Positions 25,630 through 33,871 of a stretch of DNA of 64,000 nt are shown here, in pieces. Both the position numbers and the translations under genes were made by a program. The notes beneath the pieces are model-generated. The model worked only from the letters and a program-made list of their open reading frames with translations, had not been told where the DNA came from and did no database searches. Source of the stretch: Salinivirgaceae bacterium. Lineage in GTDB: Bacteria; Bacteroidota; Bacteroidia; Bacteroidales; SZUA-534. Positions within the stretch are counted from its first letter, which is position 1. Each line of letters starts with the position of its first letter. The stretch covers positions 1 through 64,000 of the forward strand of contig JAFXQB010000019.1 of NCBI GenBank assembly GCA_017527435.1. Direction: 5' to 3'.

Positions 25630-26901
25630 TTATCCGCCGAAGTTATCGAAGTGAATCATTTCGTCTTCAACGCCCAGACTGTAGAGCAGGTCGAGAACGG
25701 TTTTGGCCATCATCGGCGGACCGCACAGGTAGTACTCAATGTCTTCAGGCTCTTCGTGCGCCTTCAGGTATGTGTCGCCCATAACCGGTGCAATGAAGCC
25801 TGCGGTGTACTTGATTCCAAGTCCGTCGGCCTTCGGGTCGGGACGGTCGAGCGCCAGATGGAAGTGGAAGTTGGGGTACTCCTTCTCCAGTTCCAGGAAG
25901 TCGTTCAGGAAGAACACCTCGTCGATGGCGCGGGCACCGTAGAAATAGTGCATTTCGCGGTCGCGGGTGTGCAGAGTCTTAAGCATATGCATAATCTGCG
26001 CGCGCAGCGGGGCCATACCTGCGCCACCACCAACCCAAATCATTTCGCGCTTGCTGTCGAAAATCGGGTGGAAATCGCCGTAAGGGCCGCTCATAATCAC
26101 CTTGTCGCCCGGTTTCAGGCTGAAGATGTAGGTTGAAGCGATACCGCAGGGCACGTCCATAAAGCCCGGACCTTGGTCTTTCGGCTTGAACGGCGGTGTG
26201 GCGATACGCACTGTCAGCGTGATGATGTCGCCCTCGTCGGGATAGTTGGCCATTGAGTAGGCGCGGATGGTCGGGGTGTCGTTCTTCTGATGAAGGCCGA
26301 ACAGACCGAATTTCTCCCAAGTCGGAACATAAAGGTCGCCAATCAGGCTGCGGTCGAAGTCGGCATAGTTCAGGTCGTACTCCGGAATGCGGATTTGCGC
26401 GTACGAGCCCGGAATAAAGTCCATATGCTCGCCAGCCGGCAGTTTCACCTTGAACTCTTTGATGAACGAAGCCACGTTGCGGTTGCTGATAACCTCGCAC
26501 TCCCATTCTTTGACGCCAAGCACCGACTCCGGCACCTTGATGGTCATATTGCTCTTAACTTTGGCTTGGCAGCCCAGACGCCAGTGGTCTTTAATCTGCT
26601 TGCGGGTGAAGTGGCCCTTTTCAGAGTCGAGAATCTCGCCGCCGCCTTCCAGAATTTGGCATTTGCACTGTCCGCACGAACCCTTTCCACCGCAGGCCGA
26701 CGGCAGGTAGATGCCCTCGTTGGCCAGTGTCGACAGCAGGCTCGAGCCCGATTCAACTTCAACTTCCTTGTCGCCATTGATGGTGATTTTCACCTTGCCC
26801 GAAACGACAAGGTAACGTTTTGCCACCAGCAGGATGGTCACAAGCAAAAGGATGATGACAAGAAACACACAGATGCTTGCCAATATTAATTTCATATCCA
26901 T
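25630..26901 (-). CDS. nqrF: Na+-translocating NADH:quinone reductase subunit F
   Basis: NqrF is the electron entry point: it takes a hydride from NADH to FAD and passes electrons to a [2Fe-2S] centre. The 423-residue protein has one N-terminal membrane helix (ILASICVFLVIILLLVTILLVA). A ferredoxin domain follows with the cluster cysteines in SACGGKGSCGQCKC near residues 69-82 and the fourth in WRLGCQAKV. The FAD domain has RAYSMANYPDEG and the NADH domain GGGAGMAPLRAQIMHML, with a terminal YLCGPPMM and FDNFGG. All cofactor motifs look complete and length is typical. It is the last gene of nqrABCDEF; the operon ends with a terminator. Confidence 0.97.
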   Translation of the reverse strand: MDMKLILASICVFLVIILLLVTILLVAKRYLVVSGKVKITINGDKEVEVESGSSLLSTLANEGIYLPSACGGKGSCGQCKCQILEGGGEILDSEKGHFTRKQIKDHWRLGCQAKVKSNMTIKVPESVLGVKEWECEVISNRNVASFIKEFKVKLPAGEHMDFIPGSYAQIRIPEYDLNYADFDRSLIGDLYVPTWEKFGLFGLHQKNDTPTIRAYSMANYPDEGDIITLTVRIATPPFKPKDQGPGFMDVPCGIASTYIFSLKPGDKVIMSGPYGDFHPIFDSKREMIWVGGGAGMAPLRAQIMHMLKTLHTRDREMHYFYGARAIDEVFFLNDFLELEKEYPNFHFHLALDRPDPKADGLGIKYTAGFIAPVMGDTYLKAHEEPEDIEYYLCGPPMMAKTVLDLLYSLGVEDEMIHFDNFGG

Positions 26902-26917
26902 TGTCTTATCCTTTTAA

Positions 26918-27547
26918 TTACATTTTTAAGCCAGAGAAACACATAAACGACATAGCCATCAAACCCACAGTGATGAAGGTGATGCCAAGTCCGCGCAAGG
27001 GTGCGGGAACGTTGGAATATGCCATTTTTTCGCGAATGGCGGCCAGAGCCACAATGGCCAGAAGCCAGCCAATGCCCGAGCCCAGAGCGTAAACCACGGC
27101 GCTGCCAACCGAACCAATGTATTTCGGGTCGCTTGGTGCAAGGCCAATGCGCTGCTGCATAAAGAGCGACGCACCCATAATGGCGCAGTTCACGGCAATC
27201 AGCGGAAGGAAGATACCCAGCGAAGCGTACAGCGACGGGCTGAAGCGCTCAACCACCATCTCAACCAACTGAACAATGCCCGCAATCACACCAATAAAGA
27301 GTATGAAACTCAAGAAACTCAAGTCCACGCCCTCAACAAGGCAGTTCGGACCCAGAACTTTGGTCTGAAGCAGGTAGTTGACCGGAAGTGTGACCACCAA
27401 AACAAAAGTCACAGCAATGCCTAATCCCAGGGCTGTCTTAACAGTCTTTGAGACAGCAAGGTATGAGCACATACCAAGGAAGAAGGCGAATATCATATTG
27501 TCCACGAAAATCGAGCGGACAAACAAACTAATCAAACTGTTATCCAT
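26918..27547 (-). CDS. nqrE: Na+-translocating NADH:quinone reductase subunit E
   Basis: The 209-residue integral membrane subunit has six hydrophobic segments. The first contains [19 protein letters not shown], whose Cys, together with the Cys in the fourth segment ([15 protein letters not shown]), matches the residues that hold the membrane [2Fe-2S] cluster shared by NqrD and NqrE. It helps form the Na+ pathway between the cytoplasmic and periplasmic electron carriers. Its start is 22 bases after nqrD, and nqrF begins 16 bases after it. Confidence 0.96.
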   Translation of the reverse strand: MDNSLISLFVRSIFVDNMIFAFFLGMCSYLAVSKTVKTALGLGIAVTFVLVVTLPVNYLLQTKVLGPNCLVEGVDLSFLSFILFIGVIAGIVQLVEMVVERFSPSLYASLGIFLPLIAVNCAIMGASLFMQQRIGLAPSDPKYIGSVGSAVVYALGSGIGWLLAIVALAAIREKMAYSNVPAPLRGLGITFITVGLMAMSFMCFSGLKM

Positions 27548-27568
27548 CTTTCTTTAGTTTTAATGGTT

Positions 27569-28195
27569 CTACTTCTGTTGCAAATCCTTGTTGTGTGCGC
27601 GCTGCCACCAGATTATGCAGGCCACAATGATAAGCGCCATTGGCGGCATCAGCATCAGGCCGTTGTTCACATAGCCGGCGTTGGCAATGCAGTCGTAGTT
27701 CAGAACATTCACGCCGAACAGCGTGCCCGAGCCGAACAACTCGCGGAAGAACGCAACAATAATCAGTATCTTGGCGTAGCCCAGACCGTTGCCGATACCG
27801 TCAAGGAACGACGGCCACGGCTCGTTCTGCATTGCAAAAGCCTCCAGACGGCCCATCAGAATACAGTTGGTAATGATAAGACCAACATATACAGAGAGTT
27901 GCACGCTAATGTCGTAGGCGAACGCTTTCAGAATCTCACTCACGATAGTCACCAGGGCGGCAACCACAACCAACTGCACGATAATACGGATACGCAGCGG
28001 AATGGTCTTGCGAAGGCACGAAATGACCACGTTTGAAAGGGCGGTAATGATTGTAACCGATATGCCCATCACGATTGCCGGCATCAGTTTGGCCGTTACA
28101 GCCAATGCCGAGCAGATACCAAGCACCTGCACCGTTACAGGGTTGTTCAGCCCCAGCGGTGTCAGCAGCGCTTCTTTATTCTTTTTCGAACTCAT
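27569..28195 (-). CDS. nqrD: Na+-translocating NADH:quinone reductase subunit D
   Basis: This 208-residue membrane subunit is homologous to NqrE and arranged as its inverted partner. LNNPVTVQVLGICSALAVT near residue 20 and VGLIITNCILMGRLEAFAM near residue 105 carry the two Cys that, with those of NqrE, bind the intramembrane iron-sulfur centre. Six membrane segments are visible. The N-terminal cytoplasmic part is short (MSSKKNKEALLTPLG). It lies 12 bases after nqrC in the operon. Confidence 0.96.
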   Translation of the reverse strand: MSSKKNKEALLTPLGLNNPVTVQVLGICSALAVTAKLMPAIVMGISVTIITALSNVVISCLRKTIPLRIRIIVQLVVVAALVTIVSEILKAFAYDISVQLSVYVGLIITNCILMGRLEAFAMQNEPWPSFLDGIGNGLGYAKILIIVAFFRELFGSGTLFGVNVLNYDCIANAGYVNNGLMLMPPMALIIVACIIWWQRAHNKDLQQK

Positions 28196-28207
28196 ATCTC
28201 AATCCTC

Positions 28208-28996
28208 CTACCTTTTTAAAAATTTAGTGTAATTGCCAAGGCAGTTTTTCAGCATCGCATCAACACCTGTTGAAGTAATGGTGCCGCCCGAAATGCCGTC
28301 AACCTCGTATTTGGCGTCCTCAACCTTGCCGTTCTTGACAACGCTGATTTTCACCGATGTGCTGTCGCCAACCAGTTTGCCCTCAAATTGTTTTTGGAAC
28401 TTGACTGATTGAATTTCAGCGCCAAGGCCCGGGGTCTCGCTTGCGTGTGAGAAGTAGGTGCCGAAGACGGTGTTCTTGTCGTCGTTCAGAGCCACATAGC
28501 CCCAAATGGCGCCCCACAGACCAGCTCCGTAAACCGGAATCACATATTTGGTCTGTCCGTTAAGGTTGCAGACAAACACGTGGTAGCGGTTGGCTTTGCC
28601 CTCGTTCTCGTAAAGTGTTGCGAACTCGCCCTTGTATTCAACGATTGTATCGCCTTTCAGAATCATATCTTTCACGTTTGCAGTGAAATATGCGTCAGCG
28701 TCGGCAGTCTCCACATTGAGTGAGTAGAGAATCTGCTTTTTGGTGTCCAGTTTGACGTTGGCGTCTTGTTTCGCGCGAAGCGACGACGACACAAACGACA
28801 GCAGGAACGCCACAACAACCACCATCGCGGCAGCGTAGGCAAACGTGTATGCGTTGCTGCTTGTGGGCAGTTTCTTCTCAGCCTTCAATTCGACAAAGGC
28901 CGAAGCCGGTGCGTTGCACTGCGGGCAAGTTTCCGGTGCTTTGTCACCCTCGTGGATATATCCGCAGGTGGTGCATTTGAATTTCTTGTTAGCCAT
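28208..28996 (-). CDS. nqrC: NqrC with an N-terminal rubredoxin-like domain
   Basis: NqrC carries a covalent FMN on the periplasmic side and passes electrons between the membrane cluster and NqrB. The 262-residue protein has the normal NqrC parts: one membrane helix at about residues 50-72 (FAYAAAMVVVVAFLLSFV), a periplasmic domain with YGAGLWGAIWGYVALN and ETPGLGAEI, and the flavinylation motif DGISGGTITSTG near residue 240 (SGGT in place of SGAT). Unusually, residues 1-42 form a rubredoxin-like knuckle pair: Cys8-x2-Cys11 and Cys24-Pro-Gln-Cys27, with GYIHEGDKAPETCPQC. Standard NqrC begins close to the membrane helix. The added domain would lie in the cytoplasm near NqrF. The frame and reading are continuous, and the ATG at 28996 is six bases from nqrB. 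Confidence 0.95.
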   Translation of the reverse strand: MANKKFKCTTCGYIHEGDKAPETCPQCNAPASAFVELKAEKKLPTSSNAYTFAYAAAMVVVVAFLLSFVSSSLRAKQDANVKLDTKKQILYSLNVETADADAYFTANVKDMILKGDTIVEYKGEFATLYENEGKANRYHVFVCNLNGQTKYVIPVYGAGLWGAIWGYVALNDDKNTVFGTYFSHASETPGLGAEIQSVKFQKQFEGKLVGDSTSVKISVVKNGKVEDAKYEVDGISGGTITSTGVDAMLKNCLGNYTKFLKR

Positions 28997-29002
28997 TGTG
29001 AA

Positions 29003-30163
29003 TTATGCTTTAATTGTTACTCTTTTTTTGCGGCGGTTGATGTTCGCCTGAATGAAGAAATGGTCGATGAGCGGTGCGAAGGTGTTCATCAGCAGGATTG
29101 CCAGCATCATACCCTCGGGGAAACCCGGGTTGAGCACGCGGATTACGATTGCCATTGCGCCAATCAGGAATCCATAAATGAACTTGCCGCCCTCGGTGCG
29201 TGCCGAAGTGACAGGGTCGGTTGCCATAAACACGGCGCCGAAGCAGAATCCGCCGTAAACCAGGTGGTTGTACCAAGGCAGTTGCGCCATCGGGTTCTCG
29301 GCCGAGCCGCAAGTGTTGAACAGCCAGCCCATTGCAATGCCGCCCACAAAGACAGAAAGCATTGTCTTCCAACTTGCCACGCCTGTGTAGAGCAGAATGA
29401 AGGCGCCAATCAGTATGGCAACGGCGCTTGTCTCGCCCACGCTGCCCGGAATCAGTCCGAAGAATGCGTCGGCAAACGAAGTGTAGTTGCCTGCGTTGGC
29501 CATTGCCAGCGGTGTGGCGCCCGAGAAACCGTCAACTGCGGCCTCGGCGCTGTAGTTGTAGTACCAGGCTGTCTCGCCCGACATTTTGGTCGGATAGGCG
29601 AAGAACAGGAACACGCGGGCCAGAAGGGCCGGGTTCCACATATTCATACCAGTGCCGCCGTACACCTCTTTGCCGAAGATTACGGCGAAAGCGGTTGCCA
29701 CGCCAACCATCCAGAGTGGAACATCGGCAGGCATTACAAGCGGAATGAGCATTCCCGAAACAAGGAAGCCCTCGTTAACCTCGTGGCCGCGCATCTGTGC
29801 CGAAGCAAACTCAATTGCCAGACCAACGACGTATGAAACAACAATTATCGGCAGAACGGCCAGGAAGCCTTTGAAGAAAATCTGCCAGAAAGTGACGTCG
29901 GCCAACTCGCCGGTCATACGGAAATGCTGATAACCAGTGTTGTACATTCCGAAGAACAGCGCCGGCATCAGAGCCAATACCACGACAATCATCGTTCGTT
30001 TCAAATCGACGGCGTCGCGGACGTGAACACCACATTTGTTGGTTTCATTCGGTGTGAAAAGGAACGTCTCGAAGGCGCCGAATGTCGAACGGAACTTCGC
30101 GAACTTTCCACCCTCCTGAAATTTGGGCTTCACGTTATCCAAAAAATTTCTTAAAGCGTTCAA
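29003..30163 (-). CDS. nqrB: Na+-translocating NADH:quinone reductase subunit B
   Basis: NqrB is the main membrane subunit, binds riboflavin and covalent FMN, and is the site of Na+ movement and quinone reduction. The 386-residue protein has about ten membrane segments, the flavinylation motif DGFSGATPLAMA near residue 215, and conserved EVNEGFLVSGMLIPLVMPADVP and GGTGMNMWNPALLARVFLFF. ApbE in this window is expected to modify the Thr of SGAT. It starts 30 bases after nqrA and ends six bases before nqrC. Confidence 0.97.
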   Translation of the reverse strand: MNALRNFLDNVKPKFQEGGKFAKFRSTFGAFETFLFTPNETNKCGVHVRDAVDLKRTMIVVVLALMPALFFGMYNTGYQHFRMTGELADVTFWQIFFKGFLAVLPIIVVSYVVGLAIEFASAQMRGHEVNEGFLVSGMLIPLVMPADVPLWMVGVATAFAVIFGKEVYGGTGMNMWNPALLARVFLFFAYPTKMSGETAWYYNYSAEAAVDGFSGATPLAMANAGNYTSFADAFFGLIPGSVGETSAVAILIGAFILLYTGVASWKTMLSVFVGGIAMGWLFNTCGSAENPMAQLPWYNHLVYGGFCFGAVFMATDPVTSARTEGGKFIYGFLIGAMAIVIRVLNPGFPEGMMLAILLMNTFAPLIDHFFIQANINRRKKRVTIKA

Positions 30164-30193
30164 TGTTTTAGATTTTTGGTTTATAACTAATTA

Positions 30194-31540
30194 TCATCCA
30201 ACTTCTTTCATCATCAGATTCAAGCCGTTGCGCAATGTCTTTTGGATTGCGATTTTCGAAGTGCAGACGAACTCGCAGAGCGCCATATCCTCCTCAACAA
30301 CCTCGTAAATGCCCAATTGCTCCATTTTGTCGATATCCTCGGCCATAATGGCTTTAATCAGGTGTTCGGGGTAAATGTCCATCGGGAATACCTTCTCCAT
30401 CTCGTTGCTGACCACAAAGGCGCGAAGTTCGCCGTGAGTGTTGGCGTTGAGTTTGTACTCGTGCTTCTTGCCTGTGAGCCACGAGAAGAAGGTGCGCGAC
30501 GCGCTGAACTTGTTGAAACCGGGTGCTGCCCAGCCCATAAACTCGTACTCGTCGCCTTCAGGAATGGCAGTGAGTTGGCTGTCGTAGTAGCCCAGATAGC
30601 CGTCGGGCTGAACCTGTGTGCCGGTGAGCACGTTGCCGCTGATAAGGCGGACGTGGCCGTCGGCAAGGTTGCCGTTGACCATTGTGGTGAGTTGCGCGCC
30701 GAGAATGGTCTTCACGTAAGCGCGTTTCTTCATCTCGGAACCGCAGAGCACAACCACGCGTGTGAAGTCGTGAACGCCAGTGGCAAACAGTTTGCCGATT
30801 GTCACAACCTCCTGCGGCTGAATGGTGAACACCTTCTCGCCGGCGTTAATCGGATTGGTGTGGTTGATTTGAACGCCCACGCAGCCTGCCGGGTGCGGAC
30901 CTTCGAAGGCGGTAACCTTCTCGCATTTGGCACCACTGAAGGCTTTTGAGCAGCCGTTGTTGTGGGTGCCGACATAAACCGGCGCAATCTTCGACAGAAC
31001 GTCGAGACCTTTTTGGAAGAACTCCTCGTTGGTGCTGACAATGAAATCGTAGTCAGGCGCCAGCGGTGCGCTGTCGAAAGTTGACACGAAGATAGCCTTC
31101 GGTTCGGCCGTTGGGTTGGCCACAATGTTGTAGGGGCGCTGTTTGAAGTAAGTCCACGCGCCCGACTCGAGCAATTTGTCGACAACCTGCTGACGGCTCA
31201 TAGCCGCAGGGTCGCTCTTGCCGAAGTCGATTGGTGCTGCCTTGCTGTCGGCCTTGACAACAATCTCCGTAATAACCCGTCTGTCGCCACGGTTGACTGC
31301 GACCAACTCGCCGCCTACCGGTGACACGAACTTAACCTCGGGGTGCTGCTTGTCGAAAAAGAGCACGCTTCCCGCCTGCACCTTGTCGCCCACTTTGGCC
31401 ACCATCTTCGGGGTCAAACCCTTGAAGTCGGACGGCTTAATGGCAAACAATTCCGGCAACGGAATTTGGGCGAAAACCGTTTCGGCTTTGCCCTGCAAAC
31501 GAATGTCGAGGCCTTTCTTGAGTTTTATAACATCAGACAT
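30194..31540 (-). CDS. nqrA: Na+-translocating NADH:quinone reductase subunit A
   Basis: The 448-residue soluble subunit is the first gene of the operon and takes part in quinone binding on the cytoplasmic side. It opens with IKLKKGLDIRLQGKAE, followed by a barrel-sandwich-like part (VGDKVQAGSVLFFDKQHPEVKFVSPVGGEL). AGCVGVQINHTNPINAGEKV and LPAGEPDGY-like LTGTQVQPDGYLGYYDSQ follow, with DIYPEHLIKAIMAEDIDKMEQLGIYEV near the C-terminus. Length and order match the family. The 300-base upstream gap holds a candidate -7-like CTTTG element but no confident -33. Confidence 0.95.
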   Translation of the reverse strand: MSDVIKLKKGLDIRLQGKAETVFAQIPLPELFAIKPSDFKGLTPKMVAKVGDKVQAGSVLFFDKQHPEVKFVSPVGGELVAVNRGDRRVITEIVVKADSKAAPIDFGKSDPAAMSRQQVVDKLLESGAWTYFKQRPYNIVANPTAEPKAIFVSTFDSAPLAPDYDFIVSTNEEFFQKGLDVLSKIAPVYVGTHNNGCSKAFSGAKCEKVTAFEGPHPAGCVGVQINHTNPINAGEKVFTIQPQEVVTIGKLFATGVHDFTRVVVLCGSEMKKRAYVKTILGAQLTTMVNGNLADGHVRLISGNVLTGTQVQPDGYLGYYDSQLTAIPEGDEYEFMGWAAPGFNKFSASRTFFSWLTGKKHEYKLNANTHGELRAFVVSNEMEKVFPMDIYPEHLIKAIMAEDIDKMEQLGIYEVVEEDMALCEFVCTSKIAIQKTLRNGLNLMMKEVG

Positions 31541-31839
31541 TTGTTAAGTATTAATAAAATTTTGAATTAAAAATTGTTCGGTTCAATGCAATAAACACTT
31601 CTCCAAAAAACGGTGCAAAGAAAATCAAACTCGCTGTGATTTGCGAATTTATTGGGTACGATTTTTGCGGAATTTTTAACAAAATAACGCGGAGCGGAAT
31701 TTTGAACACTGATAACGCAGATTGAACTGATTTGAACAGATTTTTTCAAAAAAAACTACGCGAAATGAACGGGTATTTTGAGCAAAAAAAAGCCGCACCA
31801 TTTGGTGCGGCTCCTACTATTAACCTTAAAACTTACAAT
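31541..31839. other. Intergenic region between nqrA and aspS
   Basis: This 299-base gap holds the nqr leader and promoter region (a TTTCTTTG element on the minus strand at 31616-31623), AT-rich sequence with loose ACTGAT repeats, and the aspS terminator. No gene is visible. Confidence 0.6.
31783..31812 (-). terminator. Terminator of aspS
   Basis: On the minus strand AGCCGCACC / GGTGCGGCT forms a nine-base-pair stem with an AAAT loop, followed by TTTTTTTT, 28 bases after the stop. Confidence 0.88.
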
Positions 31840-33591
31840 CTATTTCTTCAAATCAACTTTTATCTGCAACTCATCCATCTGCTTCTGGTCGATTTCGCCT
31901 GGGGCGCCGAGCATCACATCGCGGCCCTGGTTGTTCTTTGGGAAGGCAATGCAGTCGCGGATTGAGTCTAGACCTGCGAACAGGCTCACAAAGCGGTCCA
32001 AGCCGTAGGCCAGACCTCCGTGCGGTGGCGCGCCGAACTTGAAGGCGTTCATCAGGAAGCCGAACTTGGCCTGCGCCTGCTCGGGTGTGAAGCCCAATAT
32101 CTCGAAAATCTTCTGCTGCAGTTTGGCATCGTGGATACGGATTGAACCACCGCCAACCTCAACGCCGTTGATAACCATATCGTAGGCATTGGCGCGAACG
32201 CTGGCCGGGTCGGTGTCGAGCAAAGGAATGTCCTCGGGTTTGGGGCTGGTGAAGGGGTGGTGCATTGCCATCAGGCGCTGCTCTTCGTCGCTCCACTCAT
32301 ACATCGGGAAGTCGATAACCCACAGGCACGAGTATTTGTCTTTGTCGCGCAAGCCAAGTTGCGAGCCCATCTCAAGGCGAAGTTCGCAGAGTTGCTTGCG
32401 TGTCTTCATCGCGTCGTCGCCGCTCAAAATCAGAATCAGGTCGCCTGGCTCGGCGTTCATTGCGGCTTTGAGTTGCTGCAGAACGTCTTGGGTGTAGAAC
32501 TTGTCGACACTCGACTTAACGCTGCCATCAGCCTCAACGCGGGCATAAACCATACCCTTGGCGCCAATCTGCGGACGCTTAACAAACTCGGTCAGCTGGT
32601 CGAGTTGCTTGCGGGTGTAGGTGGCGGCACCTTTGGCGCAGATACCGCCAATGTAGGCGGCGCTGTCGAACACGCCGAATCCGTGGCCTTTCATCACGTC
32701 CATCAACTCCACAAAGCGCATATCGAAACGGGTGTCGGGCTTGTCGGAACCGTAGTATTTCATTGCGTCGGCCCACGTCATACGCGGTAGTTTGGGCAGG
32801 TCGATACCTTTCAGAGCCTTGAACAGGTGGCGGCTCATACCTTCGAACATCTCAAGAATGTCTTCTTGCTCAATGAACGACATCTCGCAGTCAATCTGGG
32901 TGAACTCGGGCTGACGGTCGGCGCGAAGGTCCTCATCGCGGAAGCACTTGACAATCTGGAAGTAACGGTCGATACCCGAAACCATCAGCAACTGCTTGAG
33001 CGTTTGCGGGCTCTGCGGCAGAGCGTAGAACTGTCCTGGGTTCATACGGCTGGGCACCACAAAGTCGCGGGCGCCCTCGGGTGTTGAGTTGACCAAAACT
33101 GGGGTTTCTATTTCAAGGAATCCGTGCTCGTCAAGGTAGCGGCGAACCTCGAAGGCGAACTTGTGGCGCAGTTCAAGGTTCTTGCGTACGGCCGAGCGGC
33201 GCAGGTCAAGGTAGCGGTATTTCATACGCAGGTCGTCGCCGCCGTCGGTGTTGTCTTCAATGGTGAAGGGCGGCACTTCCGACGGGTTGAGAACAGTCAA
33301 ACGGCTGACGGCAATCTCAATGTCGCCTGTGGCCATTTTCGAGTTTTTGCTCTCGCGCTCAATCACTTTGCCCTCAACCTGAATCACAAACTCACGGCCA
33401 ATGGCTTTCACCTGCTGAACAAGTTCGGGTTTGTCGGCGTCGAAAACCAACTGGGTGATTCCGTAGCGGTCGCGCAAATCGACGAAGGCCATTCCGCCCA
33501 ACTCGCGTGTTTTCTGGACCCAACCGCACAATGTGACGGTCTGGCCTATGTTAGCGGCATTGAGTTCGCCGCAAGTGTGTGTACGATACAT
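31840..33591 (-). CDS. aspS: Aspartyl-tRNA synthetase
   Basis: The 583-residue class II synthetase charges tRNA-Asp. The start [16 protein letters not shown] opens the OB-fold anticodon domain ([26 protein letters not shown]). Motif 1 is near [20 protein letters not shown], motif 2 in [21 protein letters not shown], a GAD insertion runs around residues 290-415, and motif 3 is in [16 protein letters not shown]. It is the bacterial-type enzyme. A longer open frame upstream runs through a 13-base tandem repeat and is not used. The -7 element TACCTTTG lies just upstream of the ATG, and a terminator follows. Confidence 0.97.
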   Translation of the reverse strand: MYRTHTCGELNAANIGQTVTLCGWVQKTRELGGMAFVDLRDRYGITQLVFDADKPELVQQVKAIGREFVIQVEGKVIERESKNSKMATGDIEIAVSRLTVLNPSEVPPFTIEDNTDGGDDLRMKYRYLDLRRSAVRKNLELRHKFAFEVRRYLDEHGFLEIETPVLVNSTPEGARDFVVPSRMNPGQFYALPQSPQTLKQLLMVSGIDRYFQIVKCFRDEDLRADRQPEFTQIDCEMSFIEQEDILEMFEGMSRHLFKALKGIDLPKLPRMTWADAMKYYGSDKPDTRFDMRFVELMDVMKGHGFGVFDSAAYIGGICAKGAATYTRKQLDQLTEFVKRPQIGAKGMVYARVEADGSVKSSVDKFYTQDVLQQLKAAMNAEPGDLILILSGDDAMKTRKQLCELRLEMGSQLGLRDKDKYSCLWVIDFPMYEWSDEEQRLMAMHHPFTSPKPEDIPLLDTDPASVRANAYDMVINGVEVGGGSIRIHDAKLQQKIFEILGFTPEQAQAKFGFLMNAFKFGAPPHGGLAYGLDRFVSLFAGLDSIRDCIAFPKNNQGRDVMLGAPGEIDQKQMDELQIKVDLKK

Positions 33592-33613
33592 ATTAGTATA
33601 TTTTTTACGGTGG

Positions 33614-33621
33614 CAAAGGTA
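33614..33621 (-). promoter_or_regulatory. -7 box of aspS
   Basis: TACCTTTG on the minus strand matches TAnnTTTG and is followed by CCACCG; it lies 22 bases before the aspS ATG. The -33 position falls inside the adjacent 13-base tandem repeat. Confidence 0.5.
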
Positions 33622-33630
33622 ATAAGGGAA

Positions 33631-33721
33631 ACGAAAAACGATAACGAAAAACGATAACGAAAAACGATAACGAAAAACGATAACGAAAAACGATAACGAA
33701 AAACGATAACGAAAAACGATA
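33631..33721. repeat. Seven perfect copies of a 13-base tandem repeat
   Basis: The unit ACGAAAAACGATA is repeated seven times without change, followed by one or two degraded copies to about 33745. It starts nine bases upstream of the aspS -7 box, so it spans the -33 and upstream promoter region. Perfect identity implies recent expansion or ongoing slippage. Confidence 0.95.
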
Positions 33722-33808
33722 ACGATTAACGATGACGATAGCAAATAACGATAACTTAAAACACAAACGCAAACTGAAAACACAAACTGCAATTGCAAAC
33801 GCTAAAAA

Positions 33809-33848
33809 AAACTGCTGCAAGCTCCAATGTTGTTGCTTGCAGCAGTTT
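33809..33848 (-). terminator. Terminator of the InlB-repeat lipoprotein gene
   Basis: A perfect 14-base-pair stem (AAACTGCTGCAAGC / GCTTGCAGCAGTTT) with a 12-base loop is followed on the minus strand by a T-run, 24 bases after the stop. Confidence 0.88.
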
Positions 33849-33871
33849 GATATGTATATGTCAGATAACGG

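Noticed and set aside
28766..29836. 356-residue open frame on the plus strand across nqrC and nqrB
   Set aside because: It is rich in His, Cys and Arg as expected from the complement of membrane-protein codons; both real genes on the other strand are certain.
33631..33745. CRISPR-like repeat near aspS
   Set aside because: The 13-base units follow each other without spacers and there are no cas genes.
33592..33798. 69-residue N-terminal extension of aspS
   Set aside because: It is only a translation of the 13-base tandem repeat; the known N-terminus starts at 33591.
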